In this document: piece by piece, positions 35,040 through 45,640 of the stretch
How positions within the stretch are numbered: the stretch's first letter is position 1
How the letters are laid out: the number at the start of each line of letters is the position of its first letter
Program-made: the position numbers and the translations under genes
Notes under the pieces: generated by a model
Seen by the model: only the letters and a program-made list of their open reading frames with translations
The model's database searches: none
Told to the model about the DNA's origin: nothing
DNA from: Suillus spraguei
Taxonomy: Eukaryota > Basidiomycota > Agaricomycetes > Boletales > Suillaceae
Length of the DNA stretch: 64,000 nt
Reading direction: 5' to 3'
Assembly (NCBI GenBank): GCA_016800925.1
Contig: JABCPU010000169.1
Location: forward strand, 62,001-126,000

Positions 35040-36345
35040 AACACCCTGTGCTAATGTGTCATGTAGATTTATTCCCGCTACCATGGGTTATATCGTGTTT
35101 TACCATTGGGACATCATTCAAATCAATTGTCTTCCTGCGTCTGTTGCTCTTGTTCTTGAATGGTATTCTTCTCTCGTCTTCTTCGATTGCTCGTTCGCTT
35201 AGCCATTTGGGCCCAAGTTCGCATCTCGCTGAATTCCCAATGGCCTCAATGATTTATTGCCGTGCTCTCACTACCGATGTCGAGTTCGAGGTCGCGTGAG
35301 GTCGCGATATTATGTTTGGGATGGACTGCATTGCTGCGTGACCACCGTTTTGTGGGAAGATGAGACTTTCGTCTTCAATCCTCCATGTCTGGCCTTCAAG
35401 GTGGTGACAGTGTTTCACTGTCCTCGTTTTCTAGTATCTGCTCATTTCCTTCTGTGTTTCCAGAAACTCCGTGTATACTTAGTGGTAATGTCAATCACAT
35501 TGAACTTGCTGCTAATGATGGTGAATTAGAACTATCTTAGTCTTCGTCCCTCGTCGGGGCAATTCTATTGTCTCGTAGACGTTCAGACTCGAACTGTACT
35601 GTCCATGTGTCAATCAGGGGCCCCATAAGTTTTCAACTTAGGATGAGTCGTCAAGCGGGAGTCAAAGACTTTAGCCTGGCTAGTGTTGTTACCACCACAG
35701 AATCGAAATCTGTTTCTCTTGGACTACAGTTTTTTCTATCAGAACGCACTTTGACATTCATTCATGGACGGTTTCTTTAGAAGTTCACCGCAACTGGTCT
35801 TAGTCAGATGGTTGCGACAACAGAATCAAAATCTGTTTCTCTTGGACTGTGCAGGTTTGAAACCTGCCGACGACAAGGTTTTTTTCTATTGAAACACACC
35901 TTGACATTCACTCATGGATGGCTTCTTTAGGAGTTCATCGTAACTGGTCTTAGCTAGGCGGTTGCCACAACAAAATCAAAATCTGTTTATCTTGAACTGT
36001 GCGGGTTTAAAACCTGCCGATGACGAGATTTTTTCTACAGAACACACTTTGATGTTCACTACGTGGACAGTTTCTTTGAAAGTTCACCGTAGCTGGTGTT
36101 AGCCTGGTAGTTGCCACGACAGAATGAAAATCTGTTTCTCTTGGACTGTGCATGTTCGAAACCTGCCGACGACAAGGTTTTTTCTATCGGAACACACCTT
36201 GATATTCACCTGTGATGGTTTCTTTGGCAGTTCATTGTAACTGGTCTTAACCTGATGGTTACCACAACAGAATCAAAATCTGTTTCTCTTTCCTGTGTAG
36301 GTTCAAAACCTGCTGATGACAGCATTTTTTTTATCGGAACACACC
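35040..36345. repeat. Long inverted repeat, right arm
   Basis: Inverted counterpart of 30060-31600, separated from it by 3.4 kb. It is shorter because it holds about five tandem tRNA-like units instead of seven. The arms differ by many substitutions and small indels, so the duplication is not recent. The coding-like inner part runs on the plus strand and is interrupted by stops (EFPMASMIYCRALTTDVEFE near 35235). Confidence 0.75.
35665..36345 (+). repeat. Tandem array of ~5 tRNA-like (Pol III-type) units, ~149 bp period
   Basis: Plus-strand counterpart of the 30.06-31.0 kb array. T-arms start near 35851, 36001, 36150 and 36297 (spacings 150, 149, 147); a first unit at ~35668-35745 lacks the T-arm. 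In the unit at 35930-36034 TCATCG upstream and CGATGA downstream can pair like an acceptor stem, and AACAAAATCAAAATCTGTT gives the anticodon-like stem-loop. Oligo-T of 6-8 follows each T-arm by about 12-15 nt. Confidence 0.68.
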
Positions 36346-37338
36346 TTGACATCCACTCATTGATGGTTTCCTTAGAGGTCCATCTTAACTGGTCTTAGCC
36401 CCTGTGCAAATTGTTGATGCAACATTGATGTTTGCTCCATGGCGAGTCGTGCCTTCGGACACGTTCGAAATACTAATTATATTGTGCTCTCCTCTGAGTC
36501 CTCTCACTACCTTGATTGCAGTAGATCGCGTAGCCGGTGAAGCTTCCTTGGCGTTACACTGCCTTGGATATCTATGAACTGACTCGCAAACTTCAAACTC
36601 AGCCTCCGTTGGTTGTTTCTTCGTGTATTCCTGAGCAGCTTCAAGGTGTTCGTACATCGACAGGTTCTCGGTCAAGTCGCAAGGCCTGCAGGCTCTGAGC
36701 TTCACAATTCTTCGTCTGTGGGACAAGTGTATTGGTTAATAACATGCTCACACTGCTTCCCTTTGCCAACGTAACTGAACTGACAGCGAGATTGTATACC
36801 GTGTAACCCGCGTCTAAGATACTTATGTCTTATGCACGAACCTTTGAAGCCGTGCCAGAATTCATCACTATGCAGCGTCGGGGATTGGCGACCATTACCA
36901 ATAGTAGTAAGTAGCCGCACTTGTGACTTTTTGTGACACAAAACTTGAGGTCTACCAACAAATAGTTCAAGACTAGAACAAGCATTGATTAGACTTCAAA
37001 ATACGTCGCGGCAAATCGGCAAATCGAACCGTAACCTATCGTCCACCATAAGTGTGACTCTCGAAATAGTGGACCGTCACGAAACGAGCGTAATGGATAG
37101 TAGTGCAGGGCGCAGAAATATTTTTGGGCAAGTTCTGCCACAAAAAAAACGGCAGAACAGTATTTGGCAAAATGGCAACAAACGGCAGAATTATTTTGAG
37201 ATGACTTTGCTTGCTACACCAGCACAATCCCAACGAATGTGGTTTGTCCCCTCTAGCGAGAGATAAAGATGACTGGCATGAGTATTACATCAACAGGTTT
37301 GTGTTCGTACTCAATCTGTATATGCACTGCTAACATAA
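36346..37338. other. TE-derived region without intact gene
   Basis: About 1 kb. An open frame at 36385-36726 on the minus strand has no recognisable motif. Around 37107-37193 the words GGCAGAA and GGCAA recur in a short A-rich stretch, which looks like degenerate transposon end sequence. No gene is supported. Confidence 0.3.
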
Positions 37339-37668
37339 TTGTCCAGTTTTGTTGATCAAGACGCCATGATGCGTTTTCATTATGGCCTTGGAGTGGGGCA
37401 CATGTATTCTCATGAGGCAAGAATCATGAAATCCCTTTCCTCGGCTCAAAGAGCATCCCCTATGACACAAATAGAAAACGAATGTACGGAAAGGGAAGGA
37501 AGTCTCAAAGAAATTGCCGGCAGTGAGGAGGATGAAGAGGATGAAGAGGAGCATCTTGGCATTGAGGGATTGAATTGTTTTCAACAAGAGCACAATGGAA
37601 GCACAGAGTCAATCATCAAGGCGCTTGACGAGATGTTTACTAATCACACATTTGATTATGAAAACTAG
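37339..37668 (+). pseudogene. Fragment of a TE-associated acidic protein
   Basis: 109 residues, preceded by a plausible acceptor (TGTCCAG at 37340-37346). Key words: FVDQDAMMRFHYGLGVGHMY, then a strongly acidic run (SEEDEEDEEEHLG near 37525-37562) and TESIIKALDEMFTNHTFDYE before TAG. The DQD...MRF...G.GVGH pattern resembles the C-terminal end of proteins encoded next to DNA transposons in Agaricomycetes, but that is from memory of the pattern, not a domain hit. The upstream exons are not found nearby, so it is called a remnant. Confidence 0.4.
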
Positions 37669-38201
37669 TGATATGCACAGTGTTTCACTGACGATGTCGG
37701 GCGCAAAACTAACTCCTAATCGGTTGCTAACTCATGGCTAGCGCAATGGGCTAGCTTTTGCTAATTCACAGCACATTGAGCCACCATTCCTAGCACATCA
37801 TGCTAGCCTGTCCTTTTCTGGACTGACCATCTTCGCTAGATTCTGGCCCATCCTTTTCTGGCTGACCAGCTTCGCTAGATTCTGGCGCAAATTTCATTTA
37901 TTTCGGCAGCTTAGCTCATGTCTTTAGGTGCATAATTCAGTCATGTCAGTTTTATTCTGGCGCGGCCTTCATAATTCGTTGGCAATTCAATAATAATGGG
38001 ATTCAAAGTAAAAATATAAGGTTCTGAAATGTTGTCAAATTCTTTCAGAACTCTATGGAACGTCGGCAGACTACGAGCGGAGTCTGAATTCGAACTTTGG
38101 TCCATGCATACACCATGCCTCCTGTACGCCCTCGAGTACGACGTTCAGAGTGACTTCAGACACTTACTCAAAAACTCACTAGTCCACCAATAGCTATCCA
38201 A
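37669..38201. other. Upstream flank of Harbinger-like cluster
   Basis: 533 bp. Direct repeats around 37804-37895 (two copies of a ~50-bp unit with CTTCGCTAGATTCTGG at 37833-37848 and 37871-37886) precede the start of the next gene. A terminal inverted repeat was looked for but not identified. Confidence 0.35.
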
Positions 38202-39937
38202 ATGCAACCTGCCCGTGGTACTAGGGGAAGGGGTGCAATTTCTTGTGGTACAAGGGGACGTGGGGTGGCTCCTACCTCAGCCAGTGCTGCCACATCTCAC
38301 AGTGATACTCCTACCAGTGGTATCAGCAAGATCCGGTGGGAGACACCAAACTGCAATCAAACATCTGCACTCGTGACGTACCTCAGAACCTATCCTGCCG
38401 ACCATTGGATATTATTTTATGAAGGAAGGAAATCTCACCATGATGACGGCCCTCCTTCTGGGAGTGACAAGGGCAAAATACACGCAGTAATCGCCAAACA
38501 GATATTTGAGAAGGACAAGATGTATCAGTTGATGTATGCTGAGGATCAGATGAAGTTCATGCAGGCTGTGGGCAACCGTCTCACTTAGTATGTTTTTCAT
38601 CTACTTCCTCCCCCCTTTTTATGTATATACTAAGCGCTACATTCAGTCTCAAGGGGAAGTATAAGACTCATCGTGCATGCTTCAAGCAGATGGGTGCTGG
38701 AGTCAATCTGGATGAACCTGGTGCCGCAGTGAATCTACTAGGTACATTTTTTTAAAATAATAATTGAGTGAAACTAAATTAGTTGTAGCGCAAGTTTTGA
38801 ATGATTTCCTGTGGTATGAAGATCTCGATGAAATCTGGAGAGATAACCCTGTGTATGCTGCCAAAACCTTCTCATCTGCTCCTGGTACAGATCGTGCAGG
38901 GGCCTTAAAGCCCTGACGCAACAAAAGAGCAAAGGAAAAGGAAAAGCATCCCCCCCTCCTGCTCCTGATCACACTGAAGATTCAATGATCGTGGTTGACG
39001 ATTCTCCCAACACTTGTGATGATGCCCTTAACCCTCTTGAAGACCATCCTCCCGCTAACCCTCTTGAAGACTGTCCTCCTGCTAACCCTATTGAAGACCA
39101 TCCTCCTGCTAACCCTCTCAAAGACCGTCCTCCTGCTAACCCTCTCAAAGACCGTCCTCCTGCTAACCCTCTCGAAGACCATCCTCCTGCTAACCCCCTC
39201 GAAGGCCATCCTCCCACCAACCCTTTGTGTAATGTTGACCTACCCTATGATACCACGGACCCTGTCATCGATGAATTCACCATGGGTGATGAGCTCGATT
39301 ACAACGAAAATGAGGATGTAGAGCATGAAGAAGCACCCCGGTCCCTCTCTAACAAACGCCCACTGTCTTCCCCCTCACCACCTCCTACGCACACCCGCAA
39401 CCACTCATCTTATGGAACGTTCAAAAGCCATGTCAGTCGTGTGATGGGCCATGGACCCATACGCTCACCAAAATCGCCATCATCCATTGCATTGTTGTCC
39501 ATGAAGGCAGTGACATGCTCTACATCCTCAGGATTTTCATCGCCATCTTCCTCCTCATGCCAACTGAGCACCACGCTCAAAGATAGCACTGCAAAAAATC
39601 TCTCGGGAAGAATATTGGGTCGGAGGTTGGGAGTGTCCATGGGCAAGTTGAGGTGCTAACTAACAACATGTCATATGTCTATACTGCAAAGGCGGCGGCA
39701 TCAGAGTACAAGATTGCCAAGGTCAATGCTCTCCGTCAGGAATGTGACCTCGACTTCCAATGTGAGAAAGCTGACCTTGAACGCAATGAGGCCATCGTTG
39801 TACATCAGTGCTGTCAAGAGTCCAAGATTCTTGAGCTTCAAGTTCTCGAAGCTCAAGCTAAGGTTCACGCTGAGCAAAAAGCCACTCTTCAGCTCGAAAT
39901 CGAGCTTATCAAATTGAAGGGAGGTGCAGCTGATTAG
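38202..39937 (+). CDS. SANT/Myb-like TE-associated protein, two frameshifts
   Basis: Exons 38202-38587, 38647-38741, 38789-39937, ~543 residues. After an RG-rich start (MQPARGTRGRGAISCGTRGR) comes the SANT/Myb-like module common in agaricomycete transposon neighbourhoods: KIRWETPNCNQTSALVTYL, PADHWILFYEGRKSHHDDG, PSGSDKGKIHAVIAKQIF, LKGKYKTHRACFKQMGAG, FLWYEDLDEIWRDNPVYAA. A nine-residue tandem repeat (NPLEDHPPA, about seven copies, 39031-39225) follows, then Ser/Pro-rich sequence and a C-terminal coiled coil (ECDLDFQCEKADLERNEAI ... LELQVLEAQAKVHAEQKATL). One A is missing at AAA 38907-38909 and one in the A run 39593-39598. Exons sum to 1630 nt, two short of a multiple of three. Probably an accessory DNA-binding protein of a Harbinger-like element; function not demonstrated. 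Confidence 0.6.
39031..39225 (+). repeat. 27-bp coding minisatellite
   Basis: About seven copies of a 27-nt unit (CCTGCTAACCCTCTCGAAGA plus ACCATCCT-type variants) encoding a nine-residue repeat of the form NPLEDHPPA. Copies differ by a few bases, mainly E/K and H/R changes. The length is a multiple of three throughout, so copy-number changes keep frame. Confidence 0.85.
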
Positions 39938-40152
39938 GGTAGGCTTCGTCGTCATCGTCATTTGCTTCTGTTACACTAGTGGTTTGTCATTCTCTCGCAT
40001 CTGGCATCTGGCATCTGGCATCTCGTGTCTCGCGCCTCATGTCTTGCATATTATTCTCCATACATATGTTTACATGCTTTATGAACCCATATATGTTGTT
40101 ACATGCTTACTCCTACATATGTTTTCTATGTACTACCAATATATTTGTTTTG

Positions 40153-41702
40153 TCAGTTCAAAAAATACTCCATCAACTTTGCACAAACTTGGTGGCCAGG
40201 AGTACCTTGATATGAGGTATCTCCAGCACCCACCTCATCTACATCATGGTCTGTGTCCACTGCAGGCATATAGGCCTGGAGAGCTGACTCTTCAGTGGTG
40301 CTCTTGATCCCACAATGCTCTTCAAACCAAATCACCATGTTGTGAAGGATGAGGCAGCACTGGACCCAGTAAGAAATATATGCAAGGTGTTTGTCATGCT
40401 GCAGTGGGTGTCAAAGTTCTCGAAGAGACTGAAAGCGATTTTTAAGAGCAGCAAATGCATGCTCTACCTGGACACGAACCTGAATCACCAAAAATAAATG
40501 GACACAAGAAAAAATAAAATAACACACATACTCTGGAAAGGGCAGTGTTAAATGCCTTCTGGTCACTGGTTAAAGCCCCATTGACAGGCTTCTTGAAAGG
40601 GGGGATGCACCATGGTTCTAATGGATAGGCACTATCTGCCCAGATCCAGTGGTCATCTCCAAGAAGTGTTGCATGATGATGGTAAATATGAGTAGATTGG
40701 AATGCATATGCATCATGTGCACTGCCAGTGTGACCAATAGCATAATCTGCTATAGCAAGATTGTGGATCATAATAACTGCCTAAAAGAATTTAAATTAGA
40801 GAAAGACCTATAAAATAAAATACCTGGCAGTTGAGGGAGTACTGAGACTTCTTACTATAAAAAGTCTCACCATAGAGCCCTGGCTTATCACAAAGAGCTA
40901 TCAATGATCCATCAGCAGCTAGGATACCATTCCGCCACTCTGGGCAAGTACAGTCCTGAACATACTTCCGGGAATGACCAGCATCATTTGAGTCAAGATC
41001 AGGGAAGAATATGAATTTGTCATGCTTGCCAAGCAGGGCAATCATGACATGATTAGTGCAGTTTGTGACTGACCCAACACTAACACCTGCCCACTGGCAG
41101 ACATCCTCATTTGAGATTGAATTGCAATAGTGGCCAGCACGGCTAAGAAATATTGCAAGTTGGATGGCAACAGGAAGTTGGGGATTGTTGGATTGATTGT
41201 GGAAAATGGGATCATCAATGATCTCATTGAGGATATCATCAAATATTTCTGGAGAAACACGTAGCTTCTTCTGGAATAGGTGGGGGCGATGCATAGTGAA
41301 GTGATTAAGTAGTTGGATCTGTGGGGCTCGCATAGGGGGATCATCTGGTCGGTTAAGGACACTAGCAACCTCTATCTCATCCCGAAGAGCAGTGAGTGAG
41401 CCAAGAAGTTGAGCAAATTGCTCATGGATCACAAATGAGCTGACACTTGAGGTCCTGGAATGTCCTGAAGCATTGGACATGGACATAGGGGATATAGGGG
41501 ACATGGGGGACATGGGGGACATAGGGGACATAGGGGACATAGGAGATATAAGGGATAAAGGGGATGGGGTCCTAAAATCAGACATAGCTGAGTCTGAACT
41601 ATCATCATCTTGTGTGGCATGTTCAACCCATGCCATAGCCACATCTAAGCTAGCAGAATCTATCTGTTTGAGCAGTTCTTGACGTTGTGACTGGCGAGGC
41701 AT
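40153..41702 (-). pseudogene. PIF/Harbinger DDE transposase (HARBI1-like), one premature stop
   Basis: Minus-strand exons 41702-40824, 40780-40532, 40479-40153; 1455 nt, in frame. A helix-turn-helix-like region (QLAIFLSRAGHYCNSISNED, QWAGVSVGSVTNCTNHVMIA) precedes the DDE_Tnp_4 nuclease: first Asp in GILAADGSLIALCDKPGLYG, then YSKKSQYSLNCQAVIMIHNL, AIGHTGSAHDAYAFQST, second Asp in WIWADSAYPLEPW, and the Glu in VQVEHAFAALKNRFQSL. All three acidic residues are kept. A TGA at 40411-40413 follows LREL where Arg is usual, a CGA-to-TGA change; coding resumes with YWVQCCLILHNMVIWFEEHC. A nine-base microsatellite adds an SPM-repeat near the N-terminus. ATG 41702 (MPRQSQRQELL) is the first Met; the frame is open slightly further upstream. 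Inactive as it stands unless the TGA is an error. Confidence 0.85.
41484..41566 (-). repeat. 9-bp coding microsatellite (SPM repeat)
   Basis: Imperfect tandem run of a 9-nt unit, GGGGACATA on the plus strand, read on the minus strand as repeated Ser-Pro-Met in the N-terminal linker of the Harbinger transposase. Confidence 0.85.
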
Positions 41703-42223
41703 TGGGGGTGATATGTTATCATCTCCTATCAATGACTCTGTGCAAGGTTTAAGCGGAGCTGGAATTTTGCTTGTGCGTGCGTCTAACCCTAACCCCAAAA
41801 TTGGGACTTCGATAATTCAAAGCAATCGAAGCGCTAAGTATTTCGAATGGAGTTGAAATTTGGCTTTTCAAGCGGATTTTCAGAACATTTCAAAGCATCT
41901 TTCAGAGTGTTTCAGAACCATTTCAGAACCGTTCCAGAAGGTTCAGAATTTTACTTTGAATACCCTTAATCTCATCTCTGATGCTGCCTCAATTCCTTTC
42001 TGGCTAGTGATCTCAAGTAACAGGATGTAGTTTTTATCATGCAGCTACTTTTTAAGAGTCTGTTCGGCCACCATATTTATGCAAGTTTAGAATCTGTATT
42101 TTGCAAATTTGGCTTTCATAATCATACTGTGCTGGTCACAGTGTGACCAACCTTAATCAGTCAATACTAGTAGGCATGCCTGTTACCCATCTACAATCTA
42201 TCCATTATCGCAACTCTTACAGG
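41703..42223. promoter_or_regulatory. Shared divergent promoter of the Harbinger gene pair
   Basis: 521 bp between the divergent starts of the transposase and the SANT/Myb protein, the usual head-to-head layout of PIF/Harbinger elements. It holds repeated TTTCAGA words (41879-41950) and a near-perfect palindrome GGTCACAGTGTGACC at 42134-42148, a candidate site for the element's own DNA-binding protein (inference). Confidence 0.4.
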
Positions 42224-43357
42224 ATGTCTCGCGGCAGAAAAAGTGCCTGTGGTGGGGCAGAGTCAATGGAATTGAGAGATCAGTGTGTATGGACAGAAGC
42301 AGATGAAACTGTGCTCATTGAGGCTGTCACCGCCAACCATTCACAAGGCGGTGATAGTATGAACTTTGATAACACATTTTGGGCTGCTGCTGCTGCTGAA
42401 ATGGAGAAACACCCTTGCTTGGGTGCAAGCAAAACAGCAGCAGCATGTCATTCAAAATGGGGGTGGGTATGTACTACTACTATATCACCTTACTCTCACT
42501 GATGATCGAGTTTTAGCTCTGCACTCATTATTATGTTGTTGATAAAGTGGCCAACACTTGCGGACTATCTTACAGTATGGACCACAGGGTTTCAATCACT
42601 CCAGAGTCAGAAACCATGTGGACCAACTTTGTGAAGGTAAAGTTATTTTAATTCACATCAAACTACTATGACAATGCTAACTACTATGTACTGATAGAAA
42701 AATCCAAAGGCCAAAAACCTCAGGGACAAGGGTTGGAAACACTATGAGTTGCTGAAAGGTCTTGTACCTGTCAAGGCAGCTAACAACAACTCATTCTTTG
42801 CCACCATTGCAACACCACATCCCATCATTTCTTTGACTTCTACTAACAGTGTGGTCACCTCCCCTTCCTTTGACAAGGTCCATATGATGGACCTCGGAGA
42901 TGCGCTTGATGGGATTGAATTTGGCTCCATTTCGGGTGGTCAGCGTGCAACCGATGTCAACTCAGAGTGCCTCCCTCCATTTAATGCTGCACAGCAACCC
43001 CCCCTTGAGTCAGTCCTTGTTAGTGCGCCATCATCAATCGCTTACGGTAAATGGAAAATGATTGACGATGACGAAAGTATGCTTGCTCTTGTTACCTGCC
43101 CCCCACATTCAACAAAGTTAGGAGATTCGGGGAAATCTGCGTGCCTGACAATGCTGGCGGCCATCCAGCAGATGGGAACTAATATAGGCGGTCTCAATTC
43201 AACGTCCAAGCATGCAACCACTGCTCTTGAGGCCAACACCTCAAACACCTTGGCACGATCAGTGGATCCTATCCCTTTGCATAGGCAGAAGGCGGTGAAA
43301 CAGTTGCAGAGTGAGGGTCTAGAGGACAAGCAACTACTCAATCACATATTACAGTGA
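42224..43357 (+). CDS. Myb/SANT-like DNA-binding protein of Harbinger element
   Basis: Exons 42224-42466, 42517-42636, 42698-43357; 1023 nt, 340 residues, no frameshift. Start MSRGRKSACGGAES. The SANT-like helix set is CVWTEADETVLIEAVTANHS, NTFWAAAAAEMEKHPCLGAS, KTAAACHSKWGW, then exon 2 supplies YYVVDKVANTCGLSYSMDHR and exon 3 NPKAKNLRDKGWKHYELLKG. The rest is low-complexity with a C-terminal amphipathic stretch (RQKAVKQLQSEGLEDKQLL). In PIF/Harbinger elements the second ORF is a Myb/SANT protein that helps the nuclease reach the nucleus and bind the ends. The head-to-head position next to the DDE gene fits that role. I cannot define the element ends. Confidence 0.75.
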
Positions 43358-43860
43358 ACTATCTCCATATTATACGAGTGAATGGACGTGCATAATATCC
43401 CGTATGATACGGGCCAGCGGACCATGGGCCCATGGTAGAAATATCCTCGATTATGATGGATGGGCCAGGAGGAATATTATTCCCGATGACAGCGGGTGGG
43501 CCCATGCAAGGAATATGTAGAGTAGATGAATGGGCTGATGTACATGAATATTCAGTAGACAGATGGGCCGAGGTAGTTGGATATTATGTAGATGGGTGTA
43601 CCAAGGTAGATGTGTATCAGATAGACAGTATATGAAGGGTACTTGTTATCACATACATAGGTGGGCCGAGAGTATTATATAAAATATTTTATTAGACAGG
43701 TGGGCCGAGGGTGTTGTACAGTATATTATATTAGACGGGTGGGCCGAGGGTGGTATAAAATATAGACGGGTGGGCCCATGTGTATGATAGTTGTAGACAT
43801 GATGGAGCTGAGGTAGTTGCATATCATCCAACTGGACCTTCAGACCTCTGCAGCTAGCTT
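43358..43860. repeat. GGTGGGCC-core tandem repeat block 1
   Basis: Irregular tandem units of about 35-55 bp built around GACGGGTGGGCCGAGG, alternating with A/T-rich words such as TATTATA. The same family recurs in the same orientation at 48341-48900. No coding capacity is seen. Confidence 0.7.
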
Positions 43861-45446
43861 GCTAACCCTACACACATCCTAGCCCACCCTGAGCACAGTC
43901 TCACCCACCACTATGTCCGGACTTTCCCTCCTCTGATATCTGAGACTTCTGATCCTCATCCATGTCCTAAATACTTCCCCTTGGATCCACGGAGCTTCAC
44001 TTCTCTGGTCCTCCACTCCTCCACTCCTCCGCCTCCAGACCTCCTATCTCCGGACCTCTGGTCCTGTCCTACCCCACTCTGGACATCCTGTGGATCATCT
44101 TTCCCCCTGGAGCTTCTCTCCTATCTTGCCCTGGACTTTGTCTGGCAGTCCGTCTGTCATATACCGTACATTCAGGTCTGATCCATGGACATCCAGACAC
44201 CCAATCCATACATCCTAGTCCACCCATCCAATCCAGCTCACATATCCAATCCACCCATCCACTCCAATACATATCCATCCATATCCGACTCAGTCTATCC
44301 ATCGGATCTGATCCACCCATCCGATCCGTGTTCATATCCGATCCATGTCCATATCTGAAACTATTCCTGTGCACCTGTGCATTACTCCTTTTAGGTTAAT
44401 ACCTGTGTCCAGCTTTCGGTTATCTCTGCACCTCTGGCTTTCGGTTATCTTGACTTCCGTCTTGATAAGATATTTCGTACAAGTCTTATTTCCGAGTTCA
44501 TAGCCTTGTGTTCCGCAATGCCTCAAACATAGCCTCGGACTATCCTTACTTGCCTTCTGGCATGCTACCTACAGTATATAAACTTGTAGTACAACTCCTG
44601 CAGACCTCAATCTGATCATTGCTTTCCTACCTCTGTATATCCCTTTGACTTCTGTATCTTGTTACCATGTCTATATAAATCTGTTTCCATTCCCGCACTT
44701 GGGCTCCAGCCCTTGTAAGCTTCCAACTCGGACCTATGGGATCATTCCCTAGGCCGGAGCCTTGATCCTTTGTCCTATATCCTTTTTGGACTTCGTCCAT
44801 TTCCTGTCTCTCATCCGATTCACCTCCGACTCTACTGTGGTAGTCTTATCCTGTCTGTTTCTATTCCGGACCTCGTCCGGAGTAGTCTATACTACCTCTA
44901 CACCATATCCGGACCTACTCCTCTCTAGTAGTTAACACCTCCCCCAAGATCCATAGAGCTACGCTCATCCGATCATCCGATCATCCGCTCTTCCGCTCTT
45001 CCACTCTTCCGCTCCTCCGAGCTCCGGACCTTCGGACCCCTGGTCCTCCGGATCTATCCTATCCTATCCTCCGACATCTATGGATCATCTTTCCCTCCGG
45101 AGCTTTGCTCCTATCCTGCCCTGGACTTTGTCCAGGAGTCCATCCTTCATCCATTCTACTTGGAACTTGTTCCAGTAGTCTGACCATTACTCCCTACCAT
45201 CCGGAAATAGTTCCGGCGCATTCCTGCGCTCATCCAGAAGTCCTTTGGAGCTCTATTGAGCTATCCTGTCCTACAGAGTTCATCCGGACTCCATCTGGAC
45301 TTCACTATAACTCCCCCTTGGACTTCATCCGAAATTAAGGGCACAGTGTATGAGCTGAGGCCAAGCCCCTTCGACTTTCTGTCCCTCCAGTACAACCCCA
45401 TGTAAGACCAGGACTTCTTAGTAGCCCAGTTTTGCATGGTTGTAAC
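43861..45446 (-). mobile_element. LTR-like dispersed repeat, copy A
   Basis: Pyrimidine-rich non-coding repeat whose reverse complement matches 55926-57312 over most of its length (GGACTTTGTCCAGGAGTCCA at 45123-45142 faces TGGACTCCTGGACAAAGTCC at 56099-56118). Read on the minus strand it begins TGTTACAACC at 45446 and soon has CTTGGCCTCAGCTCATACAC, shared with copies at 49567 and 57313. TG...-type ends and several genomic copies suggest an LTR or non-autonomous LTR element. No matching internal genes or target duplication were found. Confidence 0.5.
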
Positions 45447-45640
45447 ACTGTCCTCCATTCCATTCTACTTGGGACTCGACCCAGTAGTCTTACCTGTATT
45501 CCCTGTCCTCCAGGAATAGTTCCTGCGTGTTTCCCACGCTCCTCCGGTAGTCCGTCGGCGCTCTATTGAGCAGTCTAGGCCTAGAGTTCCTCTGGAGTTC
45601 CCCTCTGGACTTCACTGGAACTCCATAACAGATTCGAGAT
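45447..45640. repeat. Fragment of the LTR-like family
   Basis: Related sequence continues beyond the TAACA at 45446 with GGACTCGACCCAGTAGTC-type words and a second ACTCCATAACA near 45620-45630, so a second partial copy is probably fused here. Boundaries are approximate. Confidence 0.35.

Larger units (their letters stand above)
38202..43357. mobile_element. PIF/Harbinger-like DNA transposon, gene cluster (ends undefined)
   Basis: Groups the accessory SANT-like gene (+), DDE transposase (-) and Myb/SANT gene (+). The last two form the standard divergent pair. Whether the first gene belongs to the same element is inferred from adjacency only. No terminal inverted repeats or 3-bp target duplications were found by eye; limits given are gene limits. 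Confidence 0.6.

Noticed and set aside
30060..36345. CRISPR-like array (regular ~150-bp repeats)
   Set aside because: Eukaryotic context, units are contiguous with variable linkers rather than short repeats with unique spacers, and no cas genes.
41785..41798. CTAACCCTAACCCC resembles a telomere repeat
   Set aside because: Only two units, in the promoter side of a transposase gene; too short to mean an internal telomere.
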